Under the pieces are notes generated by a model that was given only the letters and a program-made list of their open reading frames with translations, had not been told where the DNA came from and made no database searches. The translations under genes were made by a program, and so were the position numbers. From Clavulina sp. PMI_390 (Eukaryota > Basidiomycota > Agaricomycetes > Cantharellales > Hydnaceae): a stretch of DNA of 64,000 nt. The stretch covers positions 620,001 to 684,000 of the forward strand of contig WIDE01000003.1 in assembly GCA_015039315.1 (NCBI GenBank), given 5' to 3'. Positions 38,117 to 48,682 of the stretch are shown piece after piece; within the stretch, counting starts at the first letter, position 1; each line of letters opens with the position of its first letter.

Positions 38117-38799
38117 TCACTCGTGAAAAAGGCATCGCTTGAGGCGCGGGTGTGAGCATAATTCAGCGGTGCTGGCACAGAAAACACAGCGCTCGCGCAC
38201 AAAACGCAGAGGGCGCTCCAACGATACTAGGGGATTAAGAGCGCCGCGACTACGCGGCGGAGGAGTTGAGAGGCGGTCAACATGGGGCGGAGGAGGCGGT
38301 GTGGAGACTCTGCTAGTGTTGAGATCGTGCGCGGCTAGGATAGATGGGTCATGTGGGCCAATCGAGGACAGGGTGTACGCGTCTGGTCGTATAGATATAG
38401 GTGACTGCTGTTCTTGAATATACGGGAGCCCCAAGGGCTCGGAAGTAATCGAGTAGCATTCGTTTTGGAACGAGAGACGAGTCTCAGTCTCTTCATCAAG
38501 AGGGGAAGCCATCTCGACGTCGCTGTCACTTCCGAACAGAGAGCTTAGGAGTGAAAATCAATCTAACAGTAGGAGACTCACAGTGAAACGCAAGAGCTAG
38601 CATATTTTTCAGGCGAGGATTCAGGGCTGTTTGGTACCCGGAGTACGGAGAGGTCATCAAGGTGTAGAGCCTGCATCTGAGCGCGTCGCGCGAGAAAGAT
38701 CGCAGCTGAGAACATGCGCTGAACGCGGAGGAATTGTGACTGGCGTACTTTATTGTGTAAATTCTCGGTCGCCAGATCGGCTTTATTCGCTCTCATCAT
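38117..38799 (-). CDS. Small two-exon protein, function unknown
   Basis: Exon 1 (38582-38799) and exon 2 (38117-38528) join in phase 2 across a 53-base GTGAGT...AAG intron to give 209 residues. The N-terminal part is helical and basic (MRANKADLATENLHNK... ARRAQMQAL), the middle is acidic and serine rich, and the C-terminal third contains two proline runs and ends with a cysteine/histidine cluster (CVFCASTAELCSHPRLKRC followed by LFHE). The CxxC...C.H...C pattern could bind zinc, but I do not recognise a family. It lies 1.1 kb upstream of the giant gene on the same strand and inside the same suspected inserted block, so the two may have moved together. The ATG at 38799 is chosen because it opens the frame. 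An extra upstream exon cannot be excluded. Confidence 0.55.
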
Positions 38800-39002
38800 C
38801 TTTAAGAAGGATTACGCCGTTGAGATGCAAGAGACAGTCAAAAGCGCGTGGGCATTCTCCGATGTCAACAGCTGTCAACAGTCCTCAGTTATGGCGTCTC
38901 AGCTTCGGTTCAACCAACATAGGGGGGCCGATTGACGCAGCGATGACCTAGATGCCCTTGTGACAGAGGAAAACGTTTCAACCAACTGACGCAGTACCAT
39001 AG

Positions 39003-39355
39003 GCACAATACAACACCCCCTCGTTCTTGGGCGAGTGGTGGCTCGAGCCGCTCTCTGGCACGTTCGGCTACTTTGACCAAGCGTCTGTGCGTACGTTTGG
39101 TGATGCACAGAAGAGGGGCTACTCGCCTGAGGGAGGAAATGGAGGTTACGGATGGTATTTCTGGAGCTGGAAGATGACAAACTCTGACTCAGATGGCAGC
39201 AACCATATGCGTTCATACAAGGATGCTGTCTCGCAGGGTTGTGAGTGTTTTTACTCTTAAATATGCAATTTGGTCTGGCTAAATTGGTTTCAATCGTATC
39301 TACAGATCTTCCCTCTACTGCTTCTTCTTACTACAACAGTGCTGTTTGTAGTTGA
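39003..39355 (+). pseudogene. Truncated fourth GH5 gene: last two exons only
   Basis: This segment encodes the C-terminal part of the GH5 proteins found at 13.5-25.7 kb. It starts exactly at an exon border (an AG at 39001-39002, then codons for AQYNTPSFLGEWW), continues through the GEW nucleophile motif and GGNGGYGWYFWSWKMTNSDSD, uses the same final intron (about 39242-39305) and ends NSAVCS-stop. No promoter, signal peptide or NEP-bearing exon precedes it, so it cannot make an enzyme alone. The reading frame and splice sites are undamaged and its protein is almost identical to copies 2 and 3, although its codons differ at many third positions. It was therefore under selection long after separating from them and was truncated late. 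It lies 13 kb from copy 3, beyond the giant gene. Confidence 0.85.
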
Positions 39356-39608
39356 GGGACACGGCCATCAAATTGTGCCTTCAACTGCAGCAATTTTCCG
39401 ATCCCTTTCCCTGCTACCTGTCTCACTTATCGGAAAAGCCCTTTTACTTCACAATTCTTCCAGGGCCCATATTGCCATTCTCTCGTATTATTGTCGTGTA
39501 CATATTTGCTCGTTTCCAGTTGCTCGGTGCACCTTTCTGCGTGCGATGTTTGGTTCTATTGAATTGTTTTGTGACATTCGCGTCCGAACCTGTCACGCTC
39601 ATCCCAAC

Positions 39609-42235
39609 ATGATTGCAGAACTAATCCTGATGCTTGCGGGACACCCATCGTCTTTATTTATACCCTCCGGAGAGTTAGATCCTGCCTTTGAACCATACCT
39701 GCACCCTGGGGAGCGGGCAAGCTTGGAGTATCTCGCGCGGATTGCTCTTCGCTATCGACGACTCAAATCCACCATCGAGGTCGTTGGGGGTGCTTCTGAG
39801 TATCTTGCGAGCATGTGCTCCGCCGTTCGAATTATTTTGAAAGAGTACGAGGCCCTGGTGGTAACGACTGAGAGTCGTGTATTACACCGCGACGACGAGA
39901 TTGTGGCGAGTGGCTCGTTTGTCCCACTTGCTTCTCTGAAAGCAATATTCTCCGAATGGGATGCGCCTATGGCTGCACTGCATGCTCTTCTCGAGCACAT
40001 CCAAAGCAGTGGTCCTGCCCAAATCACACCAGGGCAGCTAATTGACCTCCTGCTGGAGCGAAAAGCAACTGGCGTCGCGCGGATCGCGTCCATAATGAGC
40101 GAACTCGCGGTTGCAGTGCAGGAAGTATGGCGCATGCATCTAATTGCCTATCTTGTCCATGGCTCTCTTTCCCCCCATCACCCATTCGCCCTCCTCAAAC
40201 CCCATCGTCTCAACACTGATGTTATGCCAAAATGCATCAATGCCGAGACTCGCGACTCTATTTTCTATATCGGTAGAGCCATTATGACCGTCCAAGCCGC
40301 GGGTTCGTCCTCACGCCAGCAACAGCTCCCACGGTCAACCGCTTTGACGCACGCAAAGATGCTGTCCCAAGTTCTTCCCGCGGACGGACGTGAATTTGAG
40401 GCCGTCATAGCAAATATTCGCTCCAATATCAGCGAATGGTTATGGACTACAGTCCTCACACGGAAAGATGTCGATGATGCCATTGAATCTTTGTATGTTC
40501 TATCCTATTTTGGGAGCTCGCTGCCGCTATTGATATCAATTACAGTGCCAATTTCTTCTTGATGCGAAATGGAGAGTTCGGCGTGTCATTAATTAGAGAA
40601 ATCGAACGGTTGAAGAAATCTCGCCTTACTCCCCGAGCCTCTTCTCGTGGACCAGGCATCAGTGTCATCAGAGAGCAAGATCTAGCACTCGCCCTCCTAC
40701 GGGCCTCGTTGGGAACAACGGCTCAGTATGATCCCTCCCTATCCAAACTCAAATTTACCCTCCCCACTGGCCCTCACCGTCCCTTCCTCACTTCCCTCGA
40801 TGCCAATCCTGATGTTTCAATGGTATCGATGCGTTCTATGGCAGCTGAATCCAACTTCACTCACGTTTTACTTGGAACACCGCTGGAGCTCACTTACACT
40901 CTTACGTGGCCCCTTGATCTCTTCCTCACACCTGCCGATCTGCGGCTCTACACGCACCTCTTTGCTTATTTCTCGGCAATCCGCCACACCCACCAACAAG
41001 TAATGAACTGCTGGACAACACTCTCGAATTCTCAACGAGCAAGACGGCGGTGGGTCGGAATCGGGGAAGGGGGAGATCTGGCCCGAGGAGGAGAGGGTGT
41101 ATTGAGACGTAACGTGTTGAGATGCGGGTGGGGTGTTGTCCGGGAGATGTTGCGATTCCTTGATGCCTTGTGGGGATATATCTGCATTGACGTCGTCGAG
41201 CCTCAGTATCGAGCCTTGAGAACCGCTTTACATGGTAGAGGAGCTGGGAAAAGCAGAGCGTTTTCATCTGGGACTGAAGGGTCTACACGTAGAAAGAGGC
41301 GAGGCTCAACATCCTCTGCGCGGAGCGGCACTGATGGTGATACGGATGCCGAATTAGAGAGTACAGTTCCTGACCAGGAGTACGCGAGGAGTGCTACTCC
41401 AGCAGCCGAGAGTGCGCATTCAGGAGGTCGTAATCCCTCTGGGCGCTCACGGCGCTCCTCTGATGCCGGCGAAACTACCGGAGGGCGTTCACTCAACCGT
41501 CCACAATGGTCTACTGCAGTAGAGGATCTCCCATCAGGACGGTCTACCACTGCTCTCTCATCGTCCTCATCCCCCCTCGACTTCGCTACATTACGGACGC
41601 TTCATAGTGCGTACCTATATGCACTCAGCACCGGAAGCTTGCTTGCAAATGCTCAGTGCGCTGAGACCATCAAGGCGATCATGGAGCTCTGCGTAGTATT
41701 TGTCGGCACAATCGAGCGATGGGGAAGCGATATCCTGCCTGGGTTGTTGGAAGACGGCTCCTTAGGTACAGGAGACGAAGATAGACTTTTGAAGGACCGA
41801 TGGAGAACGATTCGTGACGTAAATGAGGTTCGTGATATGTCTTACTCTTGAGACTGTTTGACTGACTAATCGTTCTTGTTTGTCTCCCAGTCCCTCATAG
41901 GCTTTATGGAAACCTTCCACGACCAACTTATTTCCTCTCTCTCATCGCATGCACCTCTCAATACGAACGATGCGACAACTACAGCTGGGAATACCTCGAC
42001 ATTCTTTGCCTCTAGTTCTCCTTTTGCCGGGGGTGGGCTAGGGAATATCAGCACAACTGGTACTGGCGCATCGGGAAAAGCGCGCATCGCTTCACTAAAT
42101 CGCGCGACGGACGCCGAGGTGCGGAGGACGGTGGAGAGACTGTTGTTGCGGTTAGACTTCAATGGGGCAGGAGGAGCGACGGCCAAGAAATCAGGAGGGA
42201 AGCAGATGGGGATTCTACAAGAGGGTGGACTGTGA
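39609..42235 (+). CDS. GCP4: Gamma-tubulin complex component 4 (GCP4, Spc97/Spc98 family)
   Basis: Three exons (39609-40492, 40546-41827, 41891-42235) join in frame to give 836 residues. The start MIAELILMLAGHPSSLFIPS, followed by FEPYLHPGERASLEYLARIALRY, is the typical GCP4 opening; GCP4 proteins help build the gamma-tubulin ring complex that nucleates microtubules at spindle pole bodies. Conserved features include VHGSLSPHHPFALL, FFLMRNGEFGVSLIREIE, LTYTLTWPLDLFLT and YTHLFAYFSAIRHTHQQVMNCW. A serine/arginine-rich low-complexity insert lies at about 41240-41580 (residues about 520-635), longer than in animal GCP4. The ATG at 39609 is preferred over an in-frame non-ATG opening further upstream because GCP4 proteins begin at this motif. 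The truncated GH5 fragment ends only 253 bases upstream, so the GCP4 promoter either spans it or is very short. Confidence 0.92.
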
Positions 42236-42472
42236 TAGACTGGCAATGTATCGTCATGGATGTGTACGAGCCCTTTTCCTTCAAGGCGTGTGCTGGCGTG
42301 CAAGGAGTGAATAATGCATTGAGATGGCTGGATGTTCAACTGGAGTATTTAGCTCGGGAATAGTGTACGATATCACTGTGATAATAAAGAGGATGCATAT
42401 GTGGAAAGAGATCAAAGGAACTAAAATAAAGCAGAATATCGTCCCTAAAAACATACCAAAAGACACACAACA

Positions 42473-45400
42473 CTAAGAACGCGATGAAAAGAAAATTTCC
42501 ACAAGGACATTTGCTGCCATGATGCAAGCATATGCTAAAATTAACACTAAACCCCACCTCCTATCTAAAAAGTAGCCATTCCAAGGCACCCATATGAGAG
42601 TGGCTACGAGGAGCGCCAACAATCCAACACAGCTGACCAACAGCGTGTTGTCGAATTCGACCGGATACGCCTCACCCGTCTGGGCAATAACGAACGTGCC
42701 CGAGAGCCCGATACCGAGTAGAATGTTGAGCATAGGCCCGCCAAAGCAGGCGGAAAAGCCCATGATGGGAGCGAATTGTGCAACAGTGATGTCGGCGACA
42801 AAGTCAGCGAGTGAGTTGCCGATCGCAAAGATGGTTAGGCCGATGATGGCATCTGAGAGCCCAAAGATGAGGCCGAATGTCTATAATGGGAAGGAGAGCA
42901 TTACGAGAAGAAGGGAGGATGCAAATAGGACGTCAGTTCATGAAAGGTAGCGAGAGGATGAGAATGAGGACGTACGGTAAGGACCTGCACCACTTCATCC
43001 GCAATAGCCATGATCCACACCATGGCGACCGTGAAGCCCATCAAACAAAGGGCTAGACGGCCAACGCCGACCTTTGCAATGCCCGTCTTCTCGCTTTGCT
43101 GCGATAGCATCTCCACCGCTGCTAGATCGTCATCTTCCTCGGCATGCAGCTGTAAAACTTCTTCCCCTCCGACGAGGAAACGCTCGTCTTCTGGGCCCTC
43201 CAGCCTCACTTTGCCCTTTAACCCTCGCTCTCCATCCCCAAAGACGACAACTAGCATTGCCCCACTCACGCCCACTACAAATGCGGCGAGTAATAACCAG
43301 GGTAGCAGGCGAGGCATGCTGATAAAGCATACGGCAATGCAAAACGCAGGGCCAAAGATGAGCTGAGCGGCTGTCAGATATTTGTTAAACAGCCTTGGGG
43401 TAGGGGGCGCTTCTGAAGATGAAGAGGAAGCATAGGTTCCGCTAGAGGACCGACGGTGCGAAGTTGGGAGGTTTGAAGCCTCAAGCGTTGGCGAAGATGT
43501 TTCGTACGACTCATCCTCATCATTGGAATTGCTTGTAGGGATAGGGTCATCATTGAGCTGGAGCTGAGGACGTACCGTCCCTGCACCCTGCACAGCAGGG
43601 ACACCCGACGAGTCATGGTTGTCGTCAATCCGCAATGTCAGCTGTTCGTCTTCATGACTGATACGCTGACGCTCGTTAGGTTCTCCTTCAAGATCAAGTT
43701 CTGGCTCGTCCGCGGGCGATGCCCAATCCATCAAGGAGTGATACGACCTCTCAAGAGCGTCGCCTGATCGCGGAAGCGGAGACTCAAGATCAATTAGCCT
43801 GCCTTCTCTTACTCGATCCTCGGCCTCGCTCCGTCTCCTACTACTACTGGGGCTAAGACCTCGGTGGTCCTGCCCGTCGTCGTCGTCGCGAATGGATGGC
43901 TCAGATAGCCCCCGCGAGTCTGGCCCAGAACCATGCAGACCACCTCCCTCCCGCAACACCACCACAGGCAACGTCAGCGTGAGGAAGAAGACAGCAGGCG
44001 CAGCGAGCACAGCAGCGCTTTTTCCTAGGGCTGTCTTGCCTTTGAGATTGACGAGGGTAGGGAAAAGGACATGGGCTATGCGTTTGAGGCGTCTCATCCA
44101 TCGCTTGCGTCTCGATGCTGTTCTCGTGGGTGGAAGAGAGTGGGATTTAGGAGTGCGTTTGAGAGCAGCTATTGTCTGGGGTACCAAAGTTGAAGATGTA
44201 GTTTCGTGCTCTTCTGGGGAGGTATTTGGCTCGGGTTCATTCGTGGGCAAGGCAGGGGCGGAGAGTGGGGTCGCTGCTGGAATCGGCGATGGAGTCGGAA
44301 GAGCCAGCACTGGCGGGCGAGAAGGGGAGAGAGGGACATCAAGCGTCAGGTTCGGTCGCGAATCAACAGTCCCTCCTTCGGCTCGCCGCGCTGCGATTGT
44401 CAGCTGGCCGTCTGCATGAGGAGCAGTGGAAGATGATGACAACGTCGATGAAGACGCGTCTCTCCGATGTGAGTGACGTTCTGGAGGACTGGCACCAGGA
44501 GCGAGGGTATCATCTGCCGCCTCGGGAGCGAGCAAGCCATTTCGTTGCCGGCGCGTACTTGGGCTATGACTCCTCCCTATTGAAGGGCTGCGTGGAGCTA
44601 CGTTCTCACTCCCAGCTTCGCCACCCTGTAGTTCCATTTCATCACTTGAACGTATGTCACCTTCTCTCCTGGTTGACGTGGACGAGCGCGAAGACCGCCT
44701 TGACAATCTCCGTGGAAAGTCGTAATGTCCACCGACGTACGAAGGACTTACAGGAGAGTCGAAAGCTGCTAGCACTGCCACGCCACTCTCGCGCTGCAGG
44801 CTCGTTACAACGTTCCGGAACTCGAGTGCACCAAGGAGTGAGAAAGATTGAAGGCGCTGATGGCTCTGGTGTGAATGTGAAGGGCGACGCGGGAAGGTGT
44901 TGTGTGGATGGAAGATCGTGTGGTCTAGATAGGAATGATGAGAACGGGAGAGGTCATCGTGGTGTGATGACGGATTGGGGAGAGTGTGATTATGGTGGGT
45001 GAAGTAGGATGTTGATGCAGAGGGACTCCGGGCGAGACCTGGGCGCGAATTAGAAGAGGCAATTGCGTGATGTTGCATTGGGTGGGGGTAGGATTTGGAC
45101 CGCCGATGCGAAGAGAAGGATATTCCTGAAGGCATGGACTGTGTTCGCCTTCGCTCGCTTTCAGTCGTTGTTTCTTGCCTGGGCGGAAAGCCGGGGGTAG
45201 CGAGATGAATGCCAATCGACTCATCGGGTTGGGCTTATCATGATAGTGTTATATAAGTAAGACTGCCATGAGGCTGTAAAACAAGTTGAGGAAGACTCAC
45301 GTTCGTCCTGGTAGGGTTCCACGAATATGCTCGGAATATCATCGCGCTCGAAGGCTCGCCGAGCTTCGTGAAGGGAGCGTTCTTTTCTCTCCCTTCGCTT

Positions 45401-46266
45401 GTCCCACCAGGTGGAAAGGACCACAACGATCACGTAGCATATATAGAGACCAGCAAGCAGTGCAGCCTCCCAGGCCTCAATGAGCCCATCGAACAGAATC
45501 CAGAAGAGCATCCCCATGGAAACCGCAAAGAAGCCAACGTCCCTGAGGAATGGGACAGGGTTGACGTGAAAGGACTGGATGACACACATTGAGCCAGCGA
45601 CTACGGAGACGATGAAGGAAGCTGCGCCGATGAGCTCCCCTATTGCGAGACTTCCGGAGCCAGCACGCATGGCGGAGAGAGTCGAGAAGAGGTCAGGAGA
45701 GCCATTCCCAAAGGCGAGAAAGGTAACGCCAGCTATGTTATCATCCAGCCCAAAGACGTCTGCCAGGGTCGCGAGGTTTGGGATGAAGAAGTCGGACGCA
45801 GCAATCCCAATAAAGGAGAAGAGGAAGAGAAGCCAGAGCAGGAGGCCCACTATATATCATCGCATGTTAATCGAGTATGAATCGTGAAAGTCATAGTATT
45901 TATACTTGCCAAACGCAAAGGGTCGTGCTGCAGGGGGTGCGCAGAAGTACGCATCCGGGTAGGAAACATGCAAGAGCGTGTCTGATTGAGGGCAGGTAGC
46001 TTGGACATGACTACATTGTTGTTCTACTGGTATCGATAGCGGTTCGCACTATCAAAAACGAGGTCAACACTGGTGCACGCGCTCGGGAGCCACCACATCT
46101 CCCTGTAAATCAGCACACTCACTTCGTCATTGGCAAGAAGATCTTGATTCAGGGGAAGAGTAGAGTTGGGATAGGCAGAGACGGTGTTTATAACTGCCCT
46201 GGATGATAATTTCCTTTTCCTCTGTGAGGACGCGAGCCCCCAGAGTAGCACCGAACGGAGCTGCAT
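42473..46266 (-). CDS. NCX/NCLX-type sodium(cation)/calcium exchanger
   Basis: This encodes a Ca2+:cation antiporter of the NCLX / yeast YDL206W type, a multi-pass membrane protein of mitochondria or endomembranes. A first exon near 46266 is followed by a lumenal cysteine segment (CSHVQATCP ... YFCAPP; exact splice site uncertain). The first membrane block holds IGIAASDFFIPNL and alpha-repeat 1 (GVTFLAFGNGSPDLFSTLSA). The second block near the C-terminus holds alpha-repeat 2 (GLTIFAIGNSLADFVADITV ... GFSACFGGPMLNILLGIG). Both repeats keep the GN(G/S)..D core that binds the ion. Between them is a cytosolic loop of about 600 residues that is serine, arginine and acidic rich, with many RRxS sites. 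A large loop is normal in the family and probably regulatory. The ATG at 46266 lies only 115 bases from the start of the divergent gene at 46382. Confidence 0.88.
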
Positions 46267-46381
46267 CCCATCCGGATGGGTCACGTGATGCGGGCGTGTT
46301 GTTTGTGGTTGTGTGTCCCGTCGCTTTGTTGCCCACAACTCTTTTGCCACACACACAAACAACGCTTGCTCGTCGGTGACC
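46267..46381. promoter_or_regulatory. Compact bidirectional promoter (exchanger / Bqt4)
   Basis: Only 115 bases separate the ATG codons of two divergent genes. The stretch contains GGTCACGTGATG at about 46278-46289, a CACGTG E-box palindrome embedded in TCACGTGA, which could be bound by basic helix-loop-helix factors and serve both genes. No TATA box is seen. Confidence 0.6.
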
Positions 46382-47808
46382 ATGGCTCTGATGACGCCCG
46401 CCCAACCCTCCACGACGCCCACCGTCGCCCCACGTGTACCACGCCCCTCGGAGCTCCCCGATGGCGACCGCAATCCTCTTCTCTCAACCAGTTGCGTGTT
46501 TGTTTCATGTTTCTCTCTCTCCCCCATCACTTGCTAATAGTGGTCTCACTTTGATTGCATGCACTCAACTCGCGCTTCTCGCCGACAGTCGATGCCGGCG
46601 CTGGCATCGTCAAGTTCCAGGTCATCACCCGCGACAAGGAAGAGATCACTGTCGGCCGTCTCAAGATCCCCACCGTACGTCCTGCCACCTGTTTACCCCA
46701 CGAAAAACGCGAAAAACACGCGGTAGTCGTGTCCCATCGCGCGACCCCCGCCGCGTGAACTCACCAACCCTTTGACGCGTTTCTTGCCATCTATCACAGC
46801 CCGGCGAAGGCCATGCCTTTATCCTCCGCCGTTTTGACACCCAAGCCATCTCTGTCTCAACCATGATACGCGCCGCTTTCCCCACCCTGCCGGACGACAT
46901 CGAAAAGGCAGAGACTGTCTGGGTCCGCACCGCCTTTGATACTGCTGGTGCAAATGGATCTGGGGCGCGCCGTCTGGCAGGCGTGTGGGCCCCCCTCGAG
47001 GTTGCCGTTCATCTCGCTCAATACTACCAGGTCGAGGAGATCATCGCGCCCCTCGTCAATGCCGTCTACGACCCCAAGAACATCCCCCGACGATCCACCC
47101 GCTCTTCTGCCGCCGTCGCAGAGACTAACACCGCCGCTGCTCCACCAAGCCCTGCGCGCGCACCCAGCCCCGGCAAGGCCAAGACTCCCCCTGCTAAGCG
47201 TCGTCGTGCCGAGTCCCCCTCTGCCGTGCCCTCCTCGTCCGGCCCAGCTACCCGTCGTCGCAGTGTAGGACCATCGCCGGCCCGCGTGACTCGCTCCTCT
47301 GCCTCCCCAGCGCGTCAGCTAGCTCCCACCCCTGGCGGCCGCCGCTCCTTGCGTAGTCCACGACCCCCGGCTGTCCCTGAGGAGGCGGACGAGCACACAG
47401 ACGTTGACACGCCAATAGCTGCAGACGCCGAGCGCGAGATTGAGGAGGCTAAGAACATTGTGGACGCAGTCAAAGCCGCTGCTGCCCTTAATGACTCCCC
47501 GATGGTGATCGATTCTGTAGCGGTCAAGCGATCCCGCGAAGAAGAGGGTGCTGCGACATTGACCCTCAACATCCACCAGCCGCGCGAAGGAGAGACGATG
47601 GAGGTCGCCCGTCCGATTGCGACGAATCGACGAATCCAAATGACCCCGTCACGCAAGGCTGCTGCTTGGGGTGCTGTTCTCTTTGGTGTTGGACTCGGTG
47701 CAGTGTGAGTGGCGGATAATTATCTTCGCTTTCGTATCAACCCCTCGATTGACTCATTATACTCTTTTTGAATTGCTATACAGGGCTTTCCTGCCTAGTT
47801 TCCTGTAA
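46382..47808 (+). CDS. bqt4: Bqt4-like inner nuclear membrane protein (APSES/KilA-N domain plus C-terminal anchor)
   Basis: Four exons (46382-46490, 46589-46674, 46800-47704, 47784-47808) give 374 residues. Residues about 35-165 form an APSES/KilA-N-type domain (GHAFILRRFDTQAISVSTM, AGVWAPLEVAVHLAQYYQV, IAPLVNAVYDP). The middle is basic and proline/serine rich with KRRR and RRS clusters suited to nuclear import. A helix rich in Glu/Ala lies near residue 310, and the protein ends in a single hydrophobic helix (AAWGAVLFGVGLGAVAFLPSFL region) with almost nothing after it. This arrangement is that of fission-yeast Bqt4, which anchors telomeres to the inner nuclear membrane and binds DNA-bridging partners. 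The tail-anchor helix is completed only by the tiny 25-base last exon. Similarity to StuA-type APSES transcription factors is limited to the domain; the tail anchor favours Bqt4. Confidence 0.85.
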
Positions 47809-48682
47809 TCGCGCAAAGGCTTGCGTGTTATCGGCTGCACGTGACAGTGCTGCAGTGCGGTTTGATCGCCGTACGAAGGATCCACTCTCACAACACATTC
47901 TACTCATATATCCCCTTTCTGTTTGTGTCTGTGTCTCTCTGAGATGTTGTCTTGAACCCTTAATGTCTTTTTTCTCTTTTCTGCTTTTTACGGTGACGGG
48001 AGGCTCTTTCTTCCGCCAGCTCCCATTGTTTATCGCGCCGCCACTCAACCAACATTACATGTGCGAACAGAATCCTCATCACAATCGTCCTTCATTTCCC
48101 TCTCATTTGGTCTTTTTTGTTTTCTATTTTCCCGGTGCAACCTATCTGTCTGGTCTACCCACACTCCTTCATGGCCTATTGGGAACACTGAAACGCGAGG
48201 TAATCCACCTCGCGCAGTCAGCTTATATCACTTACTTCCTGGTCCAATTAGGGAGTTACAGACTTTTTTTACATATTAGCAAAAGGTCTACCTGGGGGTA
48301 TGTCATCATGTCTAGTCTGCTCGAGGCTGACGGTGACATAGACTCGAGACGCAGATAGGAAAGTCTACTTCTTTTTTCCCCTCTTTTGAGACTTTTGTAC
48401 CATCAATGACCCCGCGCGCGATACCTCCCTACCCTAACTCTACCTATGATCTACATACTCGTCCTTCGTGAATTTATTGCGTGTTTGTGATTTTTGATGA
48501 CACAACTTGATCATGATCTGAACATCCTGTTTTGTCACACTGACAGCATAATTGTGTCACCTTTCTTCCGACTTTGAGCTGATTCTCGATCGCAGCTGTA
48601 ACAGCGCTGACAAGAACTCGTCCCGTAGTCCTACCCATATATCCTTAGGGTCTTCGGAATCCTCGTCAGATAGAATCAAATT
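47809..48682. other. Intergenic region between Bqt4 and Sds22
   Basis: These 874 bases contain the 3' end of the Bqt4-like gene and the presumed promoter of the next gene. T-rich and CT-rich tracts are present (47930-48150). No gene is seen. Confidence 0.5.

Noticed and set aside
39270..40562. A longer GCP4 start within the GH5 fragment
   Set aside because: The frame opens in the last GH5 exons by chance. GCP4 proteins begin at the MIAELILMLAGHP motif, and the codons before it show no family similarity.
46024..46530. A 168-codon minus-strand frame overlapping the Bqt4 start
   Set aside because: Only the part below 46266 fits the exchanger's first exon. The upstream portion is antisense to Bqt4 exon 1 and has no family resemblance.
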